Assembly (NCBI GenBank): GCA_963693025.1
Contig: OY843749.1
Span: 3,085,764-3,149,763 of the forward strand
Length of the DNA stretch: 64,000 bases
Direction of reading: 5' to 3'
Source: JAHRAW01 sp963693025
GTDB taxonomy: Bacteria; Pseudomonadota; Gammaproteobacteria; Arenicellales; Poriferihabitantaceae
Part shown: positions 8,780-17,300 of the stretch, one piece after another
Numbering within the stretch: the stretch's first letter is position 1
Layout: every line of letters begins with the position of its first letter
Notes under the pieces: model-generated
Told to the model about the DNA's origin: nothing
What the model saw: the letters and a program-made list of their open reading frames with translations, nothing else
Databases searched by the model: none
Position numbers and translations under genes: made by a program

Positions 8780-8815
8780 AAAAGGGATAGTCGCGCGCGC
8801 AAGACTATATCTTTT
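8780..8815. promoter_or_regulatory. Imperfect palindrome in the dsrA / Cas6-like divergent region
   Basis: Arms aaaagggatagtc (8780-8792) and gactatatctttt (8803-8815) match at 11 of 13 positions around a 10-base GC-alternating spacer. It lies between the divergent starts at 8714 and 8903, so it may be an operator or an RNA hairpin in the dsr leader. A weak -10-like TACAAT sits downstream at 8844-8849 with a poor -35. Confidence 0.4.
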
Positions 8816-8902
8816 GGGATTTATGGCGCGTCCAAAGAGCGGTTACAATCGCCGCCACTTCGCCCAACCAACAATCAACACGCAACGCGAGAGCAACACG
8901 CA

Positions 8903-10186
8903 ATGACAAACCAGACAGACCCCAAACATCAAACGCCGATGCTCGATGAACTGGAGAACGGTCCGTGGCCGAGTTTCGTGTCGGGCATCAAACGCCTGCG
9001 CGATGAACACGGCGACACCCGCGTCAACGGCGTCGCCAACGACTTGCTCGGGCAACTGGAGCATTCATACGAAACCCGCAAAGGCTACTGGAAGGGCGGC
9101 ACCGTCAGCGTGTTCGGCTACGGCGGCGGCATCATCCCGCGGTTCTCCGAAGTCGGCGCGCAGTTTCCCGAATCAAAAGAGTTTCACACATTGCGCGTGC
9201 AGCCGCCGGCGGGCAACTTCTACTCCACCGACATTCTGCGCCAACTCGCCGACAGTTGGGAAAAGTGGGGCTCCGGGTTGGTCACCTTTCACGGGCAGAC
9301 CGGCAACATCATGTTCATCGGCGCGAGCACCGAAAACACCCAGCACTTCTTTGACGAGATTAACGAATACGGCTTCGACCTCGGCGGCGCGGGTCCGTGC
9401 GTGCGCACCGCGATGTCGTGCGTCGGCGCGGCGCGCTGCGAGCAGTCGTGCGCCAACGAGCAGCGCTTGCATCGTGAACTGGTCAACAATTTCACCGACG
9501 ATGTTCACCGCCCGGCGTTGCCCTATAAATTCAAGTTCAAGATTTCCGGCTGCCCCAACGACTGCACCAATTCCATTGAGCGCGCCGACTTCGCGGTCAT
9601 CGGCAGTTGGCGCGACGATATACAAATCAACCAGCCGGAGTTTGCCAAATACCTCGCCGAAAAGGGGCGCCGGCATGTCATCGACAACGTCATCACGCGC
9701 TGCCCGACGAATTGCATCACGCTGACCGACGACGACCAAATTGAAATCGACAACCGCAACTGCGTCAAGTGCATGCATTGCCTCAACGTGATGCCGAAGT
9801 CGCTGTCGCCGGGCGACGACAAAGGCGTGACGGTGTTGATTGGCGGCAAGCGCACGCTCAAAATCGGCGACCTGATGGGCACCGTGGTGGTGCCGTTTAT
9901 GAAACTGGACACCGATGAAGACTACGCGCGCATCGTTGAGTTGGCGGAGGAAGTCATCGACTTCTGGGCGGAGAACGGCTTGGAGCACGAGCGTTGCGGC
10001 GAGATGATTGAGCGCATCGGGCTGGTCAATTTCCTCGAAGGCGTCGGCGTGGATGTCGACCCCAACATGATTAGCCATCCGCGCGAGAGTTCGTATGTGC
10101 GCATGGACGGCTGGGACGAGGAAGCCGCCAAGTGGTTCGCGCGAAAGCGGGAAGCCAAGCGTGAGGCGAAAGTTGCGGTTTCTTGA
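8903..10186 (+). CDS. dsrA: Reverse-type dissimilatory sulfite reductase, alpha subunit
   Basis: DsrA forms the alpha2beta2 siroheme enzyme with DsrB; in sulfur oxidisers it releases sulfite from sulfur bound to DsrC in the cytoplasm. The 427-residue product begins at the ATG at 8903 (MTNQTDPKHQTP), giving the normal family length. The siroheme/[4Fe-4S] ligand set is seen as CVGAARC (C-x5-C) and CPNDC (C-x3-C) in SGCPNDCTNS. An inserted ferredoxin domain follows, with NCVKCMHC. It opens the dsr cluster, but unusually dsrB does not follow at once: a DUF1272 gene intervenes. Confidence 0.96.
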   Translation: MTNQTDPKHQTPMLDELENGPWPSFVSGIKRLRDEHGDTRVNGVANDLLGQLEHSYETRKGYWKGGTVSVFGYGGGIIPRFSEVGAQFPESKEFHTLRVQPPAGNFYSTDILRQLADSWEKWGSGLVTFHGQTGNIMFIGASTENTQHFFDEINEYGFDLGGAGPCVRTAMSCVGAARCEQSCANEQRLHRELVNNFTDDVHRPALPYKFKFKISGCPNDCTNSIERADFAVIGSWRDDIQINQPEFAKYLAEKGRRHVIDNVITRCPTNCITLTDDDQIEIDNRNCVKCMHCLNVMPKSLSPGDDKGVTVLIGGKRTLKIGDLMGTVVVPFMKLDTDEDYARIVELAEEVIDFWAENGLEHERCGEMIERIGLVNFLEGVGVDVDPNMISHPRESSYVRMDGWDEEAAKWFARKREAKREAKVAVS

Positions 10187-10211
10187 ATTTGTTTCGCATC
10201 AGGAATGAAAA

Positions 10212-10460
10212 ATGCTTGAGCTAAGACCAAATTGCGAATGTTGCGACAAAGATATTTCTGCGGAAGCGGAAGACGCTTTTATTTGTACCTTTGAATGTAC
10301 TTTTTGCCGAGCGTGCGCCGAAGAAATACTCAAAGGGAAGTGCCCCAACTGCGGAGGTAATTTGGTTTCCCGACCGGTCCGTCCGAGTCATTTATTTGAA
10401 AAATATCCCGCTTCCACCAAAAGAGTAGTGAAAGAAGGTGGTTGTGCAATCACTGTATAG
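10212..10460 (+). CDS. DUF1272 domain zinc-ribbon protein inserted between dsrA and dsrB
   Basis: This 82-residue protein matches the DUF1272 pattern: MLELRPNCECCDKDI at the start, then FECTFCRACAEEIL and KCPNCGGNLVSRPVRP. Eight cysteines in CxxC pairs suggest a zinc-binding ribbon. The function of the family is unknown to me. AGGA lies a few bases upstream of the ATG. Its codons are clearly more AT-rich than those of dsrA and dsrB on either side, which suggests recent acquisition. It is 25 bp after dsrA and 12 bp before dsrB, so it should be co-transcribed with them. Confidence 0.85.
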   Translation: MLELRPNCECCDKDISAEAEDAFICTFECTFCRACAEEILKGKCPNCGGNLVSRPVRPSHLFEKYPASTKRVVKEGGCAITV

Positions 10461-10472
10461 CGAGAGACGACT

Positions 10473-11561
10473 ATGGCACCCGCAAAACCTTTGAGCGAAA
10501 TGCGCCGGCCAATCGAGTCCGGCTGCCCCGACGGAATGCAGTATATGCACCCGACGATGCTCCGCAACTTCGGTCAGTGGAAGTGGCACACGCATCCGCG
10601 ACCCGGTGTTTTATATCACGAGGCGCACAGCGGAGACGGCATCTGGACGGTCAAAGCCGGCACGCAGCGCATCCTTGATGTGTACACCTTGCGCAAGTTA
10701 TGCGACATCGGCGACCAGTATGCCGACGGTCATGTGCGCTTCACCATTCGCAGCAATATCGAATATCTGGTCGCCCTAGAGTCCAAAGTGGCGCCGTTGA
10801 TTGCGGCGTTGGAAGACGCCGGCTTTGTGGTCGGCGGCACCGCCAACTCGGTGGCGTTTATTTCGCACACGCAGGGCTGGTTGCATTGCGACATCCCCGG
10901 CACCGATGCATCCGGCGTGGTCAAGGCGATGATGGACGAACTCATCGACGAATTCAAAAACTGCAACATGCCGAACCGCGTCCACATCACCACGTCGTGC
11001 TGCCAAATCAACTGCGGTGGGCAGGGCGACATCGCCATCAACGTTCAACACACCAAGCCGCCGAAAATCAACCACGATTTGGTGGCGAATGTATGCGAGC
11101 GGCCCTCGGTGGTGGCGCGCTGCCCGGTGGCGGCGATTCGCCCGGCGCTGGTCAACGGCAAACCCAGCCTCGAAGTGGATGAGAAAAAATGTATCTGTTG
11201 CGGCGCGTGCTATCCGCCGTGCCCGCCGATGCAAATCAACGACCCCGAACACTCCAAACTGGCGATCTGGGTCGGCGGCAATCACTCCAACGCGCGCAGC
11301 AAACCGAGTTTTCAGAAACTGGTCGCCGGCGGCATCCCCAACAACCCGCCCCGCTGGCCCGAGGCGACCGCCATCGTCAAAAACATCCTAACCGCCTACA
11401 AAAACGACGCCCGCGACTGGGAGCGCGTTAACGATTGGATAGACCGAATAGGCTGGCCGCGATTCTTTGAATTGACCGGCTTGCCGTTTACCAAATATCA
11501 CATAGACCATTGGCGCGGGTCGCGGAAGAGTCTTAATTCTTCGACTTATATTCGGTTGTGA
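10473..11561 (+). CDS. dsrB: Reverse-type dissimilatory sulfite reductase, beta subunit
   Basis: DsrB carries the catalytically active siroheme in the DsrAB enzyme. The 362-residue product has the siroheme region TTSCCQINCGGQGDIA, and a ferredoxin-type motif CICCGACYPPCPP near residue 240. The C-terminal part (WERVNDWIDRIGWPRFFEL) is typical of DsrB. The ATG at 10473 gives the expected length. A 458-bp gap with a dispersed repeat separates it from dsrE, where the genes are usually close together. Confidence 0.96.
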   Translation: MAPAKPLSEMRRPIESGCPDGMQYMHPTMLRNFGQWKWHTHPRPGVLYHEAHSGDGIWTVKAGTQRILDVYTLRKLCDIGDQYADGHVRFTIRSNIEYLVALESKVAPLIAALEDAGFVVGGTANSVAFISHTQGWLHCDIPGTDASGVVKAMMDELIDEFKNCNMPNRVHITTSCCQINCGGQGDIAINVQHTKPPKINHDLVANVCERPSVVARCPVAAIRPALVNGKPSLEVDEKKCICCGACYPPCPPMQINDPEHSKLAIWVGGNHSNARSKPSFQKLVAGGIPNNPPRWPEATAIVKNILTAYKNDARDWERVNDWIDRIGWPRFFELTGLPFTKYHIDHWRGSRKSLNSSTYIRL

Positions 11562-11612
11562 TTGCTTGCACTTACTCGTCATTCGCGAGCGACAGAAAAA
11601 TAACCAACCACC

Positions 11613-11951
11613 CGTCATTCTCGAGCGTTAGTGTCCGTTGCCGCCGCGCTTCTTCTTTTAGCGGCGGCTTACGGACACTTACGTCCTCGGGAATCTCCCT
11701 AAGACTGGCGCTGAGTTCCAACAACGCCGTCATTCCCGCAGGGATGCGGGAATCCAGTCGCCCATGGATGGCAAACCGGAATGCGGCATGGATGTGGGGG
11801 CGACTTGCTGTCCGTGCGTCTGGGTTCCCGCTTCCTGCGGGAATGACGGCGGGGGCTTCGTCAAAGTCCACGCTAGCCTTAGGAAGATTCCCGAATCGAA
11901 GAAAATATGGTCGCCTGTCGGCTCCCTATTTTCTACCGTTCGAGAATGACG
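11613..11951 (+). repeat. MITE-like dispersed repeat, copy D, interrupted
   Basis: It fills most of the gap between dsrB and dsrE. The left part (to about 11727) carries the terminal repeat and the GC hairpin, and the right part (from about 11849) carries the partner arm ttaggaagattccc and the end cgttcgagaatgacg. Between them a second repeat family is inserted in the loop. A left-end fragment also precedes it at 11578-11600. The rest of 11952-12019 holds nothing recognised. Confidence 0.85.
11728..11848. repeat. Nested dRS3-like repeat pair inside copy D
   Basis: The insert begins cgtcattcccgcagg and ends tgcgggaatgacg. Each end is itself a palindrome of the ATTCCC-N8-GGGAAT type (like neisserial dRS3), with about 80 bp of unique sequence between. 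The same short palindromes recur in the array at 18.7-20.8 kb and at 21.2 kb. The insertion sits in the long-arm loop of the larger element. Confidence 0.8.
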
Positions 11952-12019
11952 AAGTTGGGGCTATTTTTCTAAGACTCAAGAATGACGGCTGTGTGTTAGA
12001 GAACCATTAAACCAACGCA

Positions 12020-12412
12020 ATGAAATTCTCAATCCTAGTCAACGAAGGCCCCTACACGCACCAAGCAAGCGACACGGCCTATCACTTCACCAAAGCCGCG
12101 CTCGCATGCGGCCATGAAATCTTTCGCGTGTTTTTTTATCACGACGGCGTCAACAACGGCACCCGGCTGACCATTCCGCCGCAGGACGACCGGCACATCG
12201 TCAACCGCTGGTCGGAACTCGCCGCCGAACACGGCCTCGACCTGGTGGTGTGCGTGGCGGCGGCGCAGCGGCGGGGCATCGTCGATGAAGGCGAGCAAAC
12301 GCGCGCCGGCAAAGACGCCAACAACATCGCCGCCGGCTTTCGCATCTCCGGGCTGGGGCAACTCATCGAGTCGGGCATACAAGCCGACCGGTTGGTTTCG
12401 TTTGGCGACTAA
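12020..12412 (+). CDS. dsrE: Sulfurtransferase subunit DsrE
   Basis: DsrE is the sulfur-accepting subunit of the DsrEFH complex (TusBCD homologue), which hands sulfane sulfur to DsrC. The 130-residue protein has the DsrE/F-like fold start MKFSILVNEGPYTHQASDTA and the presumed active cysteine in LDLVVCVAAAQRRG near residue 78, which is kept. It begins at the ATG at 12020 and is followed 27 bp later by dsrF. Confidence 0.94.
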   Translation: MKFSILVNEGPYTHQASDTAYHFTKAALACGHEIFRVFFYHDGVNNGTRLTIPPQDDRHIVNRWSELAAEHGLDLVVCVAAAQRRGIVDEGEQTRAGKDANNIAAGFRISGLGQLIESGIQADRLVSFGD

Positions 12413-12439
12413 CGCGACTAATCGCAAGCGGAGTTAACA

Positions 12440-12865
12440 GTGAGCGAAGAACAAACCAAAGGCACGGTCAAAAAATTTATGTATATCAACCGCCGCGCCC
12501 CGCATGGCAGCAACTACGCCCAGGAAGGGTTGGAAGTCGCGTTGATTGGCGCCGCCTTCGACCAGGATGTATCCATCGCGTTTATCGATGACGGCGTGTT
12601 TCAACTCAAAACCGCGCAGGACACCGGCGAAATCGGCGTCAAGAATTTCACCGCCGCATTCCGCGCGCTCGGCGATTATGAAGTCAAGACACTCTATGTC
12701 GAACGCGAGTCGCTTGAGCGGCGCGGGCTGACCGCCGACGACTTGATGCCGCTGGTGTATGAAGACGAAGACGACGACTGGGCGGAAAAGCCGCTGGTGC
12801 AAATCATTGATGGCGACACGCTGGCGGGTATTATCGAAGCGCAAGACGTATTGCTGAATTTTTAA
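12440..12865 (+). CDS. dsrF: DsrEFH complex subunit DsrF
   Basis: DsrF is the TusC-like subunit of the cytoplasmic DsrEFH hexamer. The 141-residue product begins with GTG at 12440. The sequence KKFMYINRRAPHGSNYAQEG is typical of the family's N-terminus, and the C-terminal half is acidic (VYEDEDDDWAEKPLVQI). No catalytic cysteine is expected in this subunit and none is seen in the equivalent place. It is followed by dsrH after five bases. Confidence 0.92.
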   Translation: MSEEQTKGTVKKFMYINRRAPHGSNYAQEGLEVALIGAAFDQDVSIAFIDDGVFQLKTAQDTGEIGVKNFTAAFRALGDYEVKTLYVERESLERRGLTADDLMPLVYEDEDDDWAEKPLVQIIDGDTLAGIIEAQDVLLNF

Positions 12866-12870
12866 CCGCG

Positions 12871-13173
12871 ATGCTGCACACCGTCAACAAATCGCCGTTC
12901 GAGAAAAACAGCCTCGACACCTGCCTGCGGCTTTCCACCGCCGGCAGCCATGTCTTGCTAATCGAAGACGGCGTCTATGGCGCGCTCGCCGGCGGCGCGT
13001 TTGAAGCGCAAGTGCGCGACGGCATGCGCGAGCGGAAACTCTACGCCCTCGGCGCCGACCTCAAAGCGCGCGGCATCGACGCACCGCAACTCATCAAAGG
13101 CATCGAAGTGGTCGGCTACGACGAGTTTGTCGAACTCGCGGTGCGCTGCGGCAAAGTACAATCCTGGTTCTAA
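12871..13173 (+). CDS. dsrH: DsrEFH complex subunit DsrH
   Basis: DsrH is the TusB-like subunit. The 100-residue product starts MLHTVNKSPFEKNSLDTCLR, the usual TusB/DsrH N-terminus, contains HVLLIEDGVYGAL, and ends GYDEFVELAVRCGKVQSWF, matching the conserved tail. A cysteine at residue 18 corresponds to the position of the conserved DsrH cysteine. Confidence 0.92.
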   Translation: MLHTVNKSPFEKNSLDTCLRLSTAGSHVLLIEDGVYGALAGGAFEAQVRDGMRERKLYALGADLKARGIDAPQLIKGIEVVGYDEFVELAVRCGKVQSWF

Positions 13174-13212
13174 ACCCACCCTTTCATCTACCTATCTACC
13201 CGGAGATTTCCG

Positions 13213-13545
13213 ATGGCATTACAAGTAAACGGCTCAACCTATGAAACCGACGAAGAGGGCTATCTGTCGAATCTCAGCGACTGGAGCGCTGAGTTGGCGG
13301 AGGCGATGGCGACCGAAGACGGCTGCGATATGTCGGAAAATCACTGGGAAGTGGTGAATTTTCTGCGCGAATATTACGACGAATATCAGATTGCGCCGGC
13401 GGTGCGCGTACTGACCAAAGCGATCGGCAAGCGGCTCGGCAAAGACAAGGGCAACAGCAAATACCTGTATGAACTGTTCCCCTACGGTCCCGCCAAGCAA
13501 GCGTGCAAATACGCCGGCTTGCCCAAGCCGACCGGCTGCGTCTAA
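13213..13545 (+). CDS. dsrC: Sulfur carrier protein DsrC (TusE family)
   Basis: DsrC carries sulfur as a persulfide or trisulfide between DsrEFH, DsrAB and the DsrMKJOP membrane complex. The 110-residue protein ends in a flexible arm with both redox cysteines, ACKYAGLPKPTGCV; the last is penultimate, the mark of a true DsrC rather than a TusE-only protein. GGAG at 13202-13205 is a well-placed ribosome site. It follows dsrH and precedes dsrM. Confidence 0.96.
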   Translation: MALQVNGSTYETDEEGYLSNLSDWSAELAEAMATEDGCDMSENHWEVVNFLREYYDEYQIAPAVRVLTKAIGKRLGKDKGNSKYLYELFPYGPAKQACKYAGLPKPTGCV

Positions 13546-13622
13546 CCGGGCAACGGCGCCGTTAGCCGAGCCCGGATTGCCGCCGCCGACAGCCTAAACA
13601 CCGAGCGCGAAATCATCGCACA

Positions 13623-14339
13623 ATGCCGGCGGCGACCCTCCTCTTTGCGGCGCTTTTCTACATCGCCACCGCCACGCTGACACTCGGTATACTCCACCGA
13701 GTCCGGCTCTACGCGCGCATCCCGGCGCCGCTAAAAATCCCCACCACCCCCGCGCCCACCACCCGCCGCGGCGTGGCGTGGCGCCTGCTGCGCGAAGTGG
13801 TTTTATTCGAGAGCCTGTTCAAGGCGAGCAAATGGACTTGGCTATTCGGCTGGCTGTTCCACTTCGGCCTGTTGCTCGCGCTGCTGCGCCACCTCCGCTA
13901 CTTCACCGACCCGGTATGGGGCTGGGTGCAATGGCTGCAATCCGCCGGCATCTACGCCGGCTTCGCCATGCTCATCGGCCTAGCAGGCTTATGGCTTCGC
14001 CGCATCGCCGTCGACCGCGTGCGCCACATCTCATCGCCATCCGACCACCTGATGCTCGCCCTCCTGCTCGCCATCGCCGCCACCGGCCTGCTAATCAAAT
14101 ACATCTGGCACACCGACATAGTCGCCGTAAAATCCTTCGCCCTCGGCCTGCTCACCCTCACCCCCCACCCCCTCCCCACCGACCCCACCCTACTCATCCA
14201 CCTCGCGCTGGTCATCATACTAATGCTCATCTTCCCCCTCAGCAAACTACTCCACGCCCCCGGCCTATTCTTCAGCCCAACACGCAATCAGGCTGATGAT
14301 CCGCGTGAGCGGCGGCATCATCCGGCGAACTCAACCTAA
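13623..14339 (+). CDS. dsrM: Membrane cytochrome b subunit DsrM
   Basis: DsrM is the NarI-like di-heme b subunit of the DsrMKJOP complex in the inner membrane and exchanges electrons with quinones. The 238-residue product has five or six hydrophobic helices and paired His residues (WLFHFGLLLALLRHLRY; LIHLALVIILMLIFPLSKLLH). Downstream, the partner gene dsrK is expected immediately but lies 6.9 kb away; the restriction-modification gene begins only three bases after the dsrM stop. Confidence 0.92.
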   Translation: MPAATLLFAALFYIATATLTLGILHRVRLYARIPAPLKIPTTPAPTTRRGVAWRLLREVVLFESLFKASKWTWLFGWLFHFGLLLALLRHLRYFTDPVWGWVQWLQSAGIYAGFAMLIGLAGLWLRRIAVDRVRHISSPSDHLMLALLLAIAATGLLIKYIWHTDIVAVKSFALGLLTLTPHPLPTDPTLLIHLALVIILMLIFPLSKLLHAPGLFFSPTRNQADDPRERRHHPANST

Positions 14340-14342
14340 CCC

Positions 14343-17300
14343 ATGCCCACCAAAATCCAATACACAAACCGCACAGTCGGCGACATATTAACCGACATCC
14401 GCGCCGACAGCCCAACTCATCGCGACAAAGGCACAAATTTCGAGGAGTTATTCCTCAAAGCCGCGCCGCTCATCCCCGAGTTGGAAATTAAAAACGTCTG
14501 GCGATTGGCGGATTGGCCCGGCTTGACGCAACACGGACTGAGCGCCAAAGACACTGGCATAGACCTCGTTGCCGAACTGACCGACGGCAACGAGGTTGCC
14601 ATCCAATGCAAGTGCTACGCCGAAGAGCACAAAGTTGGCAAAGCGGATATTCAGAGTTTTATTGCCGGCGCAAAGCCGGAAATTTTTCCACTGCGCTGGT
14701 TTATCGCTGTCAACGAATACACCGACAACGCCGTAGGTCTTATCAAGGAACACAGCATCCGCATTGTTGATTTCCGCGAACACCTTGCTCTCAAGTTTGA
14801 CGAAACCAAAAAATCTCCGCGTAAGCCGTGGCGACTTCAACAAGAAGCGATTGACGACGTTATTGAGGGGTTTGATAAATCAGCACACGACCGTGGCCGT
14901 TTAATTATGGCGTGTGGTACCGGTAAGACTTTCACCGCCTTGCGAATTGCCGAACGGCTTGTGCCGGACAGCGCGAAAATTTTATTCGTCGCGCCGTCCA
15001 TCGCGCTAGTCGCGCAAGCCCGCCGCGAATGGTTGCAACATACCTGCCGCCCGCTCGCCTGCACCGTGATTTGTTCCGACCAAACAACCGGACGAAATGC
15101 GTCAGAGGACATTGGCACCACCGAGATTTCGTGCGAGGTAACCACCGACCCCGAGAAAATTGCCGCCGCGCTCAAAACTCCGCTTCCGCAAGGTGTCGCC
15201 CGCGCCGTTTTTTGCACCTATCAATCGCTAAAAAAATTGCGGGACGCACAACACAAACACGGCGCGCCTGGTTTTCATCTCGCCCTGATAGACGAAGCCC
15301 ACCGCACCACCGGTTACTTGGACGAAGACCGCGCCGGTTTATTCCAACTCATCCACAAGGCGGACGAAATCAGCGCGGTCAAACGCCTCTACATGACCGC
15401 TACGCCGCGCATCTATGATGTTAGCAAAAGTAAAAAAGACGACCACGCGCACATCGTGGATATGAATGACATCGAAGCGTATGGTCCGGAATTTCACCGC
15501 CTCACTTTTAAGAAAGCGATCGAAGCCGACATGCTGTGCGATTACCGTGTCATCGCGCTCGGCATCACCGAAGACAGCATGAGCGTTGGACTCAAAGGCA
15601 AATTACTAGACCTCAATGAAGACAAAGCCGTCGGCAAAACCGCCGATGAGCAAGCATTTCTCGCGCTCGGCGCGATTGCGCTTGCCATCAACGGTATTGT
15701 GGAAGGCGAAAATACGCCGGGCATATTAGCGCGCACCATTGCCTACGCCAGCAATATTCGTCGCTCGAAGTGGCTCGTGCGCGCGTTGGATGCGGCACAG
15801 ATGAAAAGTTGGATTACCCGCGCCGGCAAAAAACAAAGCGACACCGCCAACCGCGCGGTCACTATTCACGCGGAGCATTTGGATGGCACCAGTAGCGCAC
15901 TACGGCGCAACGCCGCCTTGCGCGATCTCAACTACGATGCCAGCGAGAAAAAGCCACGCCTCATAACCAACGCGCAACTTTTCACCGAAGGCGTGGATGT
16001 GCCGGCGCTGAACGCCATCGCATTTTTAGACCCGCGCCAGAGCAAGGTTGACACCATTCAAGCCGTTGGGCGCGTTATGCGGCGCGACCAGGGTAAAACC
16101 CTCGGTTACATCATAGTACCGGTCATTCTGCCACCCGGCGCAGACTTGCTGGAAACCCTTACCGCCGACCAATCGCGCTTTAAGAGTTTGGGTAATGTTC
16201 TGCGCGCGTTGCAATCGCACGACGAACGGCTATACACCGAACTGACCGAGCGATTGACTTTTGCCACGATGAACCGCGATTACAAGAACGACCCTAACCG
16301 CCCGCCATCCGAAGACTATGACCCGGTGCAACAGTCGTTACTTGATGAAGATGCAAAGCAAGCGATTTTCGCGCAAATCGCCAGCAAAACGGGCATCGCT
16401 CAGCGTGGCAAAATCATCGCCGATGCAATCACTCAGGCGATTGAAACGGCCTCTCGACTGCTCGTGCAGGAAGGCGCAACCCAGGTGATTGCCGATACCA
16501 TCGGTACGCCGAGCGATAACGAGGAGGAAAGTTGTAAAACTGCCGCGTTGTTAATTGCCAATGCTTGTATCATGCACAAACGACTGGAGGAAACGGGCAA
16601 CCTCGGCGGCTTAACTCGAATCGAATATGCCAACTTAACCGAAAACCCCGCCAGCACTTTGGCGGGCGCATGGCTCACCATCCTTGAAAAAGATTACGCG
16701 CCAGTTTTTCAAGATGCCACCGCTTTGCTACGAAAACTTTCGCAGATTGATTCCATTAGCAGCGCTATTCGCACCTTAATACAATGCGCAATCGATAATG
16801 CTACCACCTTGAACGAACTCGGCTTTGACCACGCCGGACCCCTTTATCACAAGGTGTTGGGTACTGCGCAGAGCGATGGCGCGTTTTATACCAAAAACTT
16901 GTCCGGGTATCTCCTCGCCGGTCTCGCTTTTGACAAAGGTTTTATCGATTGGAAAGACCCGGAAGCCGTTAACAACTTACACATCATAGACCCCGCCTGT
17001 GGCACTGGCACTCTGCTAATGGCGGCGCTCAACATCATTAAAAAACGCGCGGCGGTAGCACAAAATCTAAACGAAGCCGGCGTCAATAAACTACACAAAC
17101 GCTTGGTGGAAACCGGCATCTATGGCTTTGATATCAACAAATACAGCGTGCAATTGGCGGCGTGTAATCTCACCATCGGCGCGCCTGATACCGACTATGA
17201 ACGCATCAACCTACATACCTTGCAACATGGCCCAATAGCAGGCACGGACGGCGATACGCCGGATGATGTGCGGCATGGCGTATTGGAAAAACTGCTTGAC

